Positions 55,820 to 64,000 of a stretch of DNA of 64,000 bases are shown piece by piece. Source of the DNA: Bordetella parapertussis (GTDB taxonomy: Bacteria; Pseudomonadota; Gammaproteobacteria; Burkholderiales; SG8-41); assembly GCA_945906815.1 (NCBI GenBank), contig CAMDRT010000001.1, positions 1 through 64,000 of the forward strand, in the 5' to 3' direction. The notes under the pieces are model-generated. The model did no database searches, was not told where the DNA came from, and saw only the letters and a list, made by a program, of their open reading frames with translations. The number at the start of each line of letters is the position of its first letter. Positions within the stretch are counted from its first letter, which is position 1. The position numbers and the translations under genes were made by a program.

Positions 55820-58192
55820 ATGAAAACACGCAAAACAAAAATACCATCTAGCACGAATCCCGCACGCGGTGAGACTACGGGCAAAGCTAAAGCGGCTGCT
55901 AAAACGGGCAAGAAATTGCCTGTCGGCCGCATTCCGCGCGAACCGCGCCCACCTCGCGCGCCGCGCACTCGGATCGACGCCGTAGCACAGTCGCTTGAAG
56001 CGCCGGCCCTCAACGGCCGCAACCAGCGCGATCCGTTTTACGCGCGTGAAGTATTGCGCTACGAAAACCCGCTGCCCAGCCGCGAATTCATACTCGCCAT
56101 CCTCAAGGAGCAAGGCGTGCCGGTGGCGGAGCAGGAGTTGCACGGGCTGCTCGGCATACGCGATGAGGAAGCGCAGCCATTCACGCGGCGGCTGGACGCC
56201 ATGCAGCGCGAAGGCCAGATCATGCGCAATCGGCGCGACGCGATTTGCATTGTGGAAAAACTCGACCTAGTGGCGGGCCGCGTGCAGGGGCATCCCGACG
56301 GTTTCGGTTTTCTCGCGCGCGACGACCAGGGGCCGGATCTGTTCCTTGGCCCCGATGAAATGCGCAAAGTGCTACATGGCGACCGCGTGATGGCGCGCAT
56401 TTCGGGCATGGATCGACGCGGGCGGCCCGAAGGCAAAATTGCGGAAATTCTGGAGCGCGCGAAAACGCGTCATGTCGGCCGGCTGCAAAATCGTCACGGC
56501 GTGTTTTTCGTGGTGGCCGAAGACAAGCGTATCAGTCAGGAATTCATGGTGCCGCCGGATCAAACCGGCAACGCCAAAGCAGGGCAGGTGGTCACTGTGG
56601 AGTTGATTGAGCAGCCGGCGCGGCACAGCCAGCCGGTGGCGCGCGTGGTGGAAGTGCTGGGTGCGTACGGCGATCCCGGCATGGAAATCGCCATCGCACT
56701 GCGCAAGCATTCGCTACCGCATGAGTTTCCGCCGGAGGTGGAAAAACTCGCGGCCAAGTATGCGCCGGAAGTCAGCGCGCGCGATTGCAAAGGGCGGCTC
56801 GATCTGCGCAGCTTGCCGCTGGTGACGATCGATGGCGAGACCGCGCGTGATTTTGATGACGCTGTTTACTGCGCGCCTCTGGGTATTCTAGCCGGCAAAG
56901 GACGCGGCGGCTTCCGGCTGATCGTGGCGATTGCCGATGTCAGTTTTTACGTGAAGCCTAACGATGCGCTGGATATCGAGGCGCGGCAGCGCGGCAACTC
57001 GGTGTATTTTCCGCGCCAGGTCATTCCCATGCTGCCCGAGCATTTGTCCAACGGCTTGTGCTCGATAAACCCCCACGTGGATCGCCTGTGCATGGCCTGC
57101 GATATGACCATCAATGCGCACGGCGACGTCATCGCGTACTCGTTTCATCAAGCGGTAATGCGTTCGCATGCGCGGTTGACCTACACTCTGGTCGCTGCGA
57201 TGCTGGCGGACAAAAGCGCCGGCACGCGGGAGCAGCAGAAGTTGCTGCCGCAACTCAAAAACCTCCATACCTTATTCGGCAAACTGGTGAAGGCGCGCGC
57301 CAAGCGCGGCGCCATTGATTTTGAGACTACCGAAACAGAAATCATTTTCAACGCTCAGCGCAAGATTGAACGCATCGTGCCGGTCAAACGCAACGACGCG
57401 CACCGTGTGATCGAGGAATGCATGCTGGCGGCCAACGTGTGCGCTTCGGATTTTCTGGCGGAAAACGGGCAGGCGATGCTGTTCCGTGTCCACGAAGGGC
57501 CCACCCAGGAAAAGCTTGCTGCGCTGCGCGAATTTCTCGGTGGCTTTGGTTTTGATCTCAGCGGTGGCGACAAGCCGCAGGCCAAGGATTACGCCGTGCT
57601 GCTCGCCAAAGTGCGCGACAGGCCGGATGCGCAACTCCTGCAAACCGTGATGCTGCGCTCGTTGAAGCAGGCGGTTTACAGCCCAAAAAACGCCGGTCAT
57701 TTTGGCCTAGCGTATGAATCGTATACGCATTTCACCTCGCCGATCCGGCGTTATCCGGATTTGCTGGTGCATCGTGCAATCAAAGCCGTGCTGGAGAAAA
57801 CGCGCTACGAGCCGGGCGACTGGATTGCCCTCGGCGAACAATGCTCCATGAGTGAGCGCCGCGCTGACGAAGCAACGCGCGATGTCACAAATTGGCTGAA
57901 GTGTTATTACATGCAGGACAAGGTCGGCGAAAGTTACAACGGCAGTGTCAGCGGCGTCACTGGCTTTGGTCTCTTTGTCGCGCTCGACGATATTTATGCC
58001 GAGGGTCTGGTGCATGTCTCCGATTTGGGCAAGGATTATTTTCATTTTGATGCCGCCAAGCATCAGATGCTGGGCGAGCGCACCAAGCGGCGTTTCCGGC
58101 TGGGGGATCGTGTGCGGGTGAAAGTGGCGCGCGCGAATCTGGATTCGGCAAGGATAGATTTTGTGCTGGATGAGGTGACTACGGGACGATAG
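55820..58192 (+). CDS. rnr: Ribonuclease R
   Basis: 790 residues. A lysine/alanine/proline-rich N-terminal extension comes first, then a winged-helix-like segment (LPSREFILAILKEQGVPVAEQEL), cold-shock domains, the RNB catalytic domain (TIDGETARDFDDAVYC with conserved aspartates, and HFTSPIRRYPDLLVHR) and a C-terminal S1 domain (YNGSVSGVTGFGLFVALDDIYAEGLVH). It degrades structured RNA 3' to 5'. The lysine-rich tail of E. coli RNase R is absent, the protein ending soon after S1. The paired rlmB follows. Confidence 0.95.
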   Translation: MKTRKTKIPSSTNPARGETTGKAKAAAKTGKKLPVGRIPREPRPPRAPRTRIDAVAQSLEAPALNGRNQRDPFYAREVLRYENPLPSREFILAILKEQGVPVAEQELHGLLGIRDEEAQPFTRRLDAMQREGQIMRNRRDAICIVEKLDLVAGRVQGHPDGFGFLARDDQGPDLFLGPDEMRKVLHGDRVMARISGMDRRGRPEGKIAEILERAKTRHVGRLQNRHGVFFVVAEDKRISQEFMVPPDQTGNAKAGQVVTVELIEQPARHSQPVARVVEVLGAYGDPGMEIAIALRKHSLPHEFPPEVEKLAAKYAPEVSARDCKGRLDLRSLPLVTIDGETARDFDDAVYCAPLGILAGKGRGGFRLIVAIADVSFYVKPNDALDIEARQRGNSVYFPRQVIPMLPEHLSNGLCSINPHVDRLCMACDMTINAHGDVIAYSFHQAVMRSHARLTYTLVAAMLADKSAGTREQQKLLPQLKNLHTLFGKLVKARAKRGAIDFETTETEIIFNAQRKIERIVPVKRNDAHRVIEECMLAANVCASDFLAENGQAMLFRVHEGPTQEKLAALREFLGGFGFDLSGGDKPQAKDYAVLLAKVRDRPDAQLLQTVMLRSLKQAVYSPKNAGHFGLAYESYTHFTSPIRRYPDLLVHRAIKAVLEKTRYEPGDWIALGEQCSMSERRADEATRDVTNWLKCYYMQDKVGESYNGSVSGVTGFGLFVALDDIYAEGLVHVSDLGKDYFHFDAAKHQMLGERTKRRFRLGDRVRVKVARANLDSARIDFVLDEVTTGR

Positions 58193-58233
58193 GGTAAGTT
58201 GACGTAAATATCTGTTTTAAAACAATATAATTA

Positions 58234-58286
58234 GACAGGATTAACGCCACAGCCGGATTTATCCTGTGACTCCCGTTAATCCTGTC
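58234..58286. repeat. Nested hairpin of GTTAATCCTGTC words
   Basis: GACAGGATTAACG (58234-58246) pairs perfectly with CGTTAATCCTGTC (58274-58286). An inner CACAG/CTGTG stem (58248-58252 and 58264-58268) is nested inside. It lies between rnr and rlmB. The ATCCTGT core is shared with the array at 43210-43245. Confidence 0.7.
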
Positions 58287-58334
58287 CATCGCTGTTAAAT
58301 GGTTGTTGCTTCTTGATCATTACTCAATGTAACC

Positions 58335-59087
58335 ATGTCCGAATCCCGCATCATCCACGGCTTCCACGCCGTAACCAGTCACCTGCGCAGCGCAGCCGGT
58401 AACGTGCGCGAAATTTACGTCGACGCCGCACGTCATGATCGAAGAAGCGCTGATCTCATCAAGCTCGCCGCATCCCGCAACGTGCGGGTGATGACCGTTG
58501 ATGGCAAACGCCTCGACGGCATCACCGGCAATGCGCGCCATCAGGGTGTTGCTGCCAGCGTGGCGCCGATCAAGCTCGCCACGCATGTCGACGATGTTCT
58601 GGAAACACTCACCGAGCCAGCGCTGTTGCTGATACTCGATGGCGTGACTGACCCGCACAATCTCGGCGCGTGCCTGCGGGTGGCGGATGCGATGGGCGTG
58701 CATGCGGTGCTAGCGCCCAAAGACCGAGCCGTGGGGCTTAACGCCACCGTTTCCAAAGTGGCGAGCGGCGCAGCGGAAACCGTGCCGTATATTCCCGTCA
58801 CCAATCTTGCGCGCACCCTGCGCGAGCTCAAAGCGCGCGACATCTGGATCACCGGCGCGGACGAACTAGCCACACAGGATCTTTACGCCGCCAAACTCGA
58901 CGGCGCGCGCGCGCTGGTGCTGGGCGCGGAAGGCGAGGGTATGCGTCGCCTTACCCGTGAAAATTGCGATGAGCTGGTGCGTATCCCCATGCTGGGCAGC
59001 GTAGAAAGTTTGAATGTGTCGGTTTCGGCGGGGATTTTGTTGTCAGAAACGCGACGGCAGCGGGGCAGGACGTCATCGGGGACTTAA
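58335..59087 (+). CDS. rlmB: 23S rRNA (guanosine2251-2'-O)-methyltransferase
   Basis: 250 residues. The N-terminal L30e-like substrate-binding domain ([13 protein letters not shown]) is followed by the SPOUT knot: [44 protein letters not shown] and [20 protein letters not shown]. It methylates Gm2251 of 23S rRNA. The rnr-rlmB pairing is common. A hairpin lies between the two genes. Confidence 0.96.
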   Translation: MSESRIIHGFHAVTSHLRSAAGNVREIYVDAARHDRRSADLIKLAASRNVRVMTVDGKRLDGITGNARHQGVAASVAPIKLATHVDDVLETLTEPALLLILDGVTDPHNLGACLRVADAMGVHAVLAPKDRAVGLNATVSKVASGAAETVPYIPVTNLARTLRELKARDIWITGADELATQDLYAAKLDGARALVLGAEGEGMRRLTRENCDELVRIPMLGSVESLNVSVSAGILLSETRRQRGRTSSGT

Positions 59088-59202
59088 TTCGCGGAATTTA
59101 TGGCACTGCCACGTGGTAAAGTTCGGTTGCATGCAGGGTGTGTTTTAGCGTCGCGTAAACGTAACAGTTTTTCAAACCGGGGTGCGTGCCGGTCAGGAGA
59201 AA

Positions 59203-62200
59203 ATGATGCGTAAAGAAGAACGTTCCCGCAGTGGTCGCAATCCAGCGATTCCGAGCAAGCAGCGCCATTCTCATCTCCAGCCTGCGCACAGCGTGCGCGT
59301 GCTTAGGCGCAATGCCGCCGCGCTTGCGGTGGCCGCCTGCTTCAGTGCCGCGGTTGTCAATCCGCTGCAAGCCAATCCGACCAACCCAACGGTGGTCAAC
59401 GGCGCGGCGAAGTTCACCACTACCGGCAATCTGCTCAGCATCACCAATACCCCCAGCGCCATCATCAACTGGGGCAGTTTCTCCATCGGTGCCAGCGAAA
59501 TCACGCGCTTTGTGCAGCAGTCCGCCTCGAGTGCGGTGCTCAATCGCGTGGTCGGACAAACCCCGTCATCCCTGCTCGGTGCGCTGCAATCGAATGGCCG
59601 CGTATTCCTGATTAACGCCAACGGCATCGTATTCGGCGCGGGCAGCCAGATCAATGTCGGCGGGTTGGTCGCCAGCACGCTGAACCTGAGTAACGAAGAC
59701 TTTCTGGCTGGCCGCCTGCGCTTCACCGAAGGCTCACTTGCCAACACTGTTGCCAACACGGGAAATAGTCTCACCAACAGCGGCAGCATCACCACCAGCA
59801 GAGGTGGCAACGTCTACCTCATCGGTAGTGCCGTCACCAACCACGGCATCATCACTAGCCCCAAAGGCGAGGTCATCCTTGCCGCAGGTAATAGCATTGA
59901 GCTGGTCAACCCCGGCACGCCGGATTTGCGCGTCGCAATCGTCGCCCCGGACAACAAAGCGCTGAATCTTGGACAGATTGCAGCCGACAGCGGCCGCATC
60001 GGCATCTACGCCGGACTCATCAACCACGGTGGCGCCATCAACGCCAATTCCGTGGTGGTGGGCGAAACCGGCCAGATCATGCTCAAGGCCAGCAAGAACA
60101 CCACGCTGGTAGCGGGCAGCACCACCACCGCCAACGCTCCCAGCGGCGGCAAGATCGAAATCCAGTCAGGCGACACCACCCTGGTCTCTGGCAACGTGCA
60201 AGCGCATGGCGTGACAGGCACGGGCGGCGACATCAAGGTACTCGGCAACCTCGTAGGCTTAACCGGTAACGCCACTCTAAACGCCAGCGGCAACAGCGGC
60301 GGCGGCAGCGTGCTGGTGGGTGGCGATTTCCAGGGCAAGAATGCTAATGTCCAGAATGCCTTCCGCACTTTTGTGGGTGCGGATGCCAGCATCAGCGCTG
60401 ATGCGGTCTCCACCGGTAACGGTGGCAAAGTGGTGGTGTGGGGAGACGATGTCACGCGTTACTACGGCAACATCAGCGCGCGCGGTGGCGCGCAGTCGGG
60501 CAATGGCGGCTCGGTCGAGGTATCCGGCAAGCGCTACCTTGATTACGCCGGTCACAGCAATACATCCGCACCGTTTGGAACTACCGGCACGCTCCTGCTG
60601 GATCCTGCCGATCTAACCATTAACGACGGGACTGCGGAGATATTCAATGGCGGAAGTTTCACTGGAGGCACATTTACTGGCGCCACCGGAACGGCAAACA
60701 TTATATGGGACACCATTGCCACGGAACTAGTCAATAACACTGTGATACTGACCACGAGTGGCACCGGCGGCAACGGCGATATCACGGTGACCTCTGCATC
60801 GGGGGACCTGAGTGCGACTACCGTCACTAACGGATTGAAATTCCTCGCACACCGCAACATTGCCGTGAATGCCGGTGCGGTTATCAACACGGGGTCGGCG
60901 GGCGCCCTGCAAATGATTGCAGGTTGGGATGGTGGCAGCACTACCACGCCTGTGGTCACCGCAGGCACAGGCAACATCAGCATCAGTGCCAATGTGAGCA
61001 ACACCGCAGGCAACGTAACGCTCACCGCTGGCAATGGTATCAGCATAAATAGCGCCAAAATTTCTGTGGGCGGCGCTAGCAAGACCCTAAGCCTGGATGC
61101 GGGATCGGGGGGGATTACTGTAGTTAACAGCACCTTGCAAGCTACGGGTACTGCAAACAGCAGCGCTACGGTGAACCTGAAGGCGGGTGGTCTCATCGAA
61201 CTCAATACGGCCAGCAGTATCAGTGCATCGAGTGCCGCTGTTACGGGCGGTGCAGGCGGGTCTGCAACGGTAGATATCCAGTCTACGGGAGGGGCAATCA
61301 ACCTCAAGGCAGGTAGTGTGATTAGCACCACCGGGGCTAAAACCGATGCCGGTACAGGCGGTGCGGCCAGTACCTTGTTGCAAGCTACAAACGGTGCAAT
61401 AACCATCCTCGGTAGTACGGTTAGTGCGACTGGCGGTGGCTCCAAAAGCCCTGGCGCCATTGGTGGTGCCGCGACCACGACATTAACCGCCAGTGGTGCA
61501 GGCCTGAGTATTGTCGATAACGGCACTACGGGCAGCACTATCAGTGCCACGGGCGGCGCTAACAACGACACTCTGGGCGGCGGTGCCGGTGGTGCCGCGA
61601 CCATTGTGCTGACGGCGACCCAGGGAACTTACAGCAGCGATGCATTGAGCATCGTGACTGCAACGGGTGGTACAAGCCTTGCCGGAAACGGCACACCTAG
61701 CGTTACGCTGAAAGCGACGCTAAGCGATGTCACGATCAGGGGTGCGATCAAGGGCACTGTAGGCCAGGGTGTCATGGCGGTGACCGCCGGTAACGACATC
61801 GTGCTGACCACCACGGGATCGATAGTTGCCGATACCGGGGCACGCCCCACGGTCGACTTGACCGCAAGCAATAACGTGCAGCTTAACGGCAGCGTGACTT
61901 CCACAGGTAGCGCCAATGGCACAGCGGTTACTATCACCGCAACCAATGGCGCGATGACCAACAGCGGCGGCGGCGCGAGCGGCGTTATTACTGTTCAAGG
62001 CAATATCAATAGTGCGGTCGTGCTAAGTGCAAAGTCAGGTATTGGCACTACAGGAAACCCCATCCGCTACACCTACGCTGGAGCGGGTCCTGCCGGCACT
62101 GCCACGGTCACGGCAACCAATGGCACCGCTAGTGGCAACATCGTGCTGTCGCAGACAACGCGAGACCTGGTTACGAGTAATCTTACGCTGACCAACAACT

Positions 62201-64000
62201 TTGTCGGCGGCGGTATCGATATTAAGTCCGAGGTGGGATCTATCACTGTGCCGGGCAGTACGGTCTTCAAGAATGACAATGGCGCGATGACGCTGCGTGC
62301 GGCAACAAATATCACGCTCGGCACCGGCACCACTGCGGGTAGCGTGACTGCCGGCACAGCGGCTAATGCGGGCGATATCCTGTTGATTGCCGATACCATG
62401 GGTCTGAATGGCGTGGTCAATACGAAAGCAGGCGCCGGCACCGTTACGCTGCAGACCGCCACTGCCAACCGCAGCATCGACTTAGGTGGCGTGGATGTGG
62501 CCGGGGCAGGCGGGGCGCTGGGCATAGATACCGCGGAGTTCTCCAAATTGACTGCTGCGAGCGTGGTCATCGGCAATGCGGCCACGCCCGGCAACCCGAT
62601 TGTTAACGCCGCGCCTGTCACGGTACCCAAGCCGCTTACTATCCACGCCGGTGCGAACCCGATCACGCTTAGCACACAAACCACCAACGACTTCACCGGT
62701 GCCGTATCGCTGAACAACAGCGGCACGAACGATGTCGCGATCAGAGACATCAACGGCTTGACGCTTGCTGTCACCTCGGTGGGCAGAATACTTGACGTTA
62801 CGGCCGGTGCGCCGGGTATTACGCTGACCGGCAATGTGACGTCGGCAGGTGCACAGACTTTTATTGGCGGTACAACTCTGGCCGCAAGCGTCACGCTTAA
62901 CGCGGACGCCGCCAACGCGATCAGTCTGGGCGCAGTGACCGGCGCGGGCTTTAACTTGACCACCACCGGCCTCACCACCATCGCCAGCACCGTGAGCGAC
63001 CTGGGTGCGTTGCAAGCCAACCAGACCTTGAGCACCACGGGTGCAATCGGTGCGACGAGTGTCGCGGTAACGGGGGCCACCACACTGGGCGGCAACGTCA
63101 CCACCAGCGGCGCGCAGAGCTACACCGGCGCGCTAACCCTGAACGCCACCCCCATCACACTCACCGGCACCACCCCGACCTTCAATGGCGGCACAGTGGG
63201 TGCAGGCAAAGATCTGACACTGTCGTTCAGCGGCACCACCACCATTGATGGGGCGAAGTTCACCGGCATCAACGCGCTCACCAGCAACAACGGTGGCACC
63301 ACCAACCTCACCGGCGCCATTACTACCGCCGGTGCGCAGACCTACACCGACGCGGTGACGCTCACCGGTGCCACCACACTGAATGCAGGTGCCGCCAACG
63401 GCGTGAGTCTGGGCGCAGTCACCGGCGCAGGCTTTAACTTAACCACCACTGGCCTTACCACCATCGCTAGCACCGTGAGCGACCTGGGTGCACTGATCGC
63501 CAACCAGACGCTGACCACCAGCGGCGCGCTAGGTGCGACGAGTGTTGCAGTAGCGGGTGCGGCCACACTCGGGGGCAACGTCACCACCACCGGCGCGCAG
63601 AGCTACACCGGTGCGGTCAATTTGAGTGCTCCGGTCATTATGGCCAGCTCTGCGAACGGTCAGATTCAGTTTGTGAGCACGGTCGACGGCGCGCAGGCGC
63701 TGACGGTGAACACGGGTGGGGTTACGCGCTTTGACGCGCCAGTGGGAAGCACCTCGGCATTAACGACGCTGACCACCGACGCACCGGGCACAACCATCAT
63801 CAACAGTTCCATTGGCACCACAGGCGCGATCAACTTGAATGACGCGGTAAGTGGCAACAACCTGACCCTGAACGCTGGAGCAAGTCCGATCACCCTAGCA
63901 AACCCTGCTAATGATTTTGCGGGGACTTTGACGTTGATCGGGTCGAACGCGATTGTGCAAGATGCGAGTGCACTGACGGTGGTTCTGAATACTACCGGCA
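59203..64000 (+). CDS. Two-partner-secretion filamentous haemagglutinin-like adhesin (3' end outside window)
   Basis: The frame is open from adjacent ATGs (59203/59206) after CAGGAG to the right edge (about 1,599 codons seen). An extended signal peptide of about 57 residues (LRRNAAALAVAACFSAAVV...LQA) leads to a TPS domain with INWGSFSIGASEITRFVQQ and the hallmark VFLINANGIVFGAGSQINVGG near residue 138. Beyond this lies a glycine-, threonine- and asparagine-rich beta-helix of repeated NITL/TAGNG-type strands. Such proteins cross the outer membrane through a TpsB/FhaC transporter, which is not visible here. Two copies of a ~161-residue unit lie near the right edge. No stop is seen, so total size is unknown. 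Confidence 0.9.
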   Translation, partial: MMRKEERSRSGRNPAIPSKQRHSHLQPAHSVRVLRRNAAALAVAACFSAAVVNPLQANPTNPTVVNGAAKFTTTGNLLSITNTPSAIINWGSFSIGASEITRFVQQSASSAVLNRVVGQTPSSLLGALQSNGRVFLINANGIVFGAGSQINVGGLVASTLNLSNEDFLAGRLRFTEGSLANTVANTGNSLTNSGSITTSRGGNVYLIGSAVTNHGIITSPKGEVILAAGNSIELVNPGTPDLRVAIVAPDNKALNLGQIAADSGRIGIYAGLINHGGAINANSVVVGETGQIMLKASKNTTLVAGSTTTANAPSGGKIEIQSGDTTLVSGNVQAHGVTGTGGDIKVLGNLVGLTGNATLNASGNSGGGSVLVGGDFQGKNANVQNAFRTFVGADASISADAVSTGNGGKVVVWGDDVTRYYGNISARGGAQSGNGGSVEVSGKRYLDYAGHSNTSAPFGTTGTLLLDPADLTINDGTAEIFNGGSFTGGTFTGATGTANIIWDTIATELVNNTVILTTSGTGGNGDITVTSASGDLSATTVTNGLKFLAHRNIAVNAGAVINTGSAGALQMIAGWDGGSTTTPVVTAGTGNISISANVSNTAGNVTLTAGNGISINSAKISVGGASKTLSLDAGSGGITVVNSTLQATGTANSSATVNLKAGGLIELNTASSISASSAAVTGGAGGSATVDIQSTGGAINLKAGSVISTTGAKTDAGTGGAASTLLQATNGAITILGSTVSATGGGSKSPGAIGGAATTTLTASGAGLSIVDNGTTGSTISATGGANNDTLGGGAGGAATIVLTATQGTYSSDALSIVTATGGTSLAGNGTPSVTLKATLSDVTIRGAIKGTVGQGVMAVTAGNDIVLTTTGSIVADTGARPTVDLTASNNVQLNGSVTSTGSANGTAVTITATNGAMTNSGGGASGVITVQGNINSAVVLSAKSGIGTTGNPIRYTYAGAGPAGTATVTATNGTASGNIVLSQTTRDLVTSNLTLTNNFVGGGIDIKSEVGSITVPGSTVFKNDNGAMTLRAATNITLGTGTTAGSVTAGTAANAGDILLIADTMGLNGVVNTKAGAGTVTLQTATANRSIDLGGVDVAGAGGALGIDTAEFSKLTAASVVIGNAATPGNPIVNAAPVTVPKPLTIHAGANPITLSTQTTNDFTGAVSLNNSGTNDVAIRDINGLTLAVTSVGRILDVTAGAPGITLTGNVTSAGAQTFIGGTTLAASVTLNADAANAISLGAVTGAGFNLTTTGLTTIASTVSDLGALQANQTLSTTGAIGATSVAVTGATTLGGNVTTSGAQSYTGALTLNATPITLTGTTPTFNGGTVGAGKDLTLSFSGTTTIDGAKFTGINALTSNNGGTTNLTGAITTAGAQTYTDAVTLTGATTLNAGAANGVSLGAVTGAGFNLTTTGLTTIASTVSDLGALIANQTLTTSGALGATSVAVAGAATLGGNVTTTGAQSYTGAVNLSAPVIMASSANGQIQFVSTVDGAQALTVNTGGVTRFDAPVGSTSALTTLTTDAPGTTIINSSIGTTGAINLNDAVSGNNLTLNAGASPITLANPANDFAGTLTLIGSNAIVQDASALTVVLNTTG
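62899..63620 (+). repeat. 483-bp internal repeat of the adhesin gene
   Basis: The segment encoding SLGAVTGAGFNLTTTGLTTI plus ASTVSDLGAL occurs at about 62925-63010 and again, 483 bp later, at about 63408-63493. In both copies it is followed by similar ANQTL, GATSVAV and TTLGGNVTT-type sequence. The shared stretch is about 80 codons of a 161-codon unit. Confidence 0.75.

Noticed and set aside
60552-63104. Long minus-strand frames (60552-61604 and 62073-63104) opposite the adhesin
   Set aside because: Valine/proline/alanine-rich translations result from the antisense of Gly/Thr/Asn-rich repeats, which rarely give stops. The plus-strand TPS adhesin is clear.

Overview
The window looks like chromosomal DNA of a betaproteobacterium, probably an environmental lineage near the Burkholderiales or Nitrosomonadales. 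This is inferred from the housekeeping order ndk-rlmN-pilF-rodZ-ispG-hisS-yfgM-bamB-der-hfq-hflX-hflK-hflC-DUF2065-hisZ-purA-tRNA-Leu-rnr-rlmB, from the short regulatory HisZ, and from several tripartite tricarboxylate-type (Bug) binding proteins, which are abundant in Burkholderiales. No species can be named from the sequence alone.

The left half (1-31 kb) is accessory and catabolic. It opens with a HAMP-array signalling gene running off the left edge, whose HAMP repeats pass straight into a receiver-like segment with no kinase core. Next come an orphan Bug receptor, a cytochrome b561, two toxin-antitoxin pairs (higBA and hicAB), and pobA (4-hydroxybenzoate 3-monooxygenase) divergent from a complete TRAP transporter. 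Three more orphan Bug receptors surround a loose set of catabolic enzymes: amidohydrolase, MmgE/PrpD, CocE-type hydrolase, SMP-30 lactonase and CaiB CoA-transferase. A Sel1-repeat lipoprotein is followed by a second hicAB and then a stretch of decaying toxin-antitoxin genes in which antitoxins are intact and toxins survive only as C-terminal fragments. That stretch ends in what looks like the tail of a tyrosine integrase beside tRNA-Arg(CCU), suggesting the remains of an island inserted at that tRNA.

From 22.6 to 27 kb, acyl-CoA dehydrogenase, acyl-CoA synthetase, a DUF6285-like small protein and an APH-fold kinase form a one-directional set. It resembles the levulinate (lva) or ACAD10/11 logic of phosphorylating a 4-hydroxyacyl-CoA and then eliminating the phosphate. 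VOC, SirB1-like, NfeD/SPFH and mlaA genes follow. At 31.4-37.2 kb there are gabD, a racemase-family protein, an exported methyltransferase-like protein, a dienelactone-hydrolase-like protein and gamma-glutamyltransferase.

The right half (37-59 kb) is core: accA, tilS, then the long forward-strand housekeeping series with many 1-4 bp overlaps. The window closes inside a very large two-partner-secretion adhesin gene that runs off the right edge.

Intergenic DNA is unusually rich in hairpins built from short tandem words. Five sites use different words (near 23.9, 29.9, 37.2, 43.2 and 58.2 kb). There is also a REP-like multi-hairpin element near 12.0 kb flanked by a 20-bp direct repeat.
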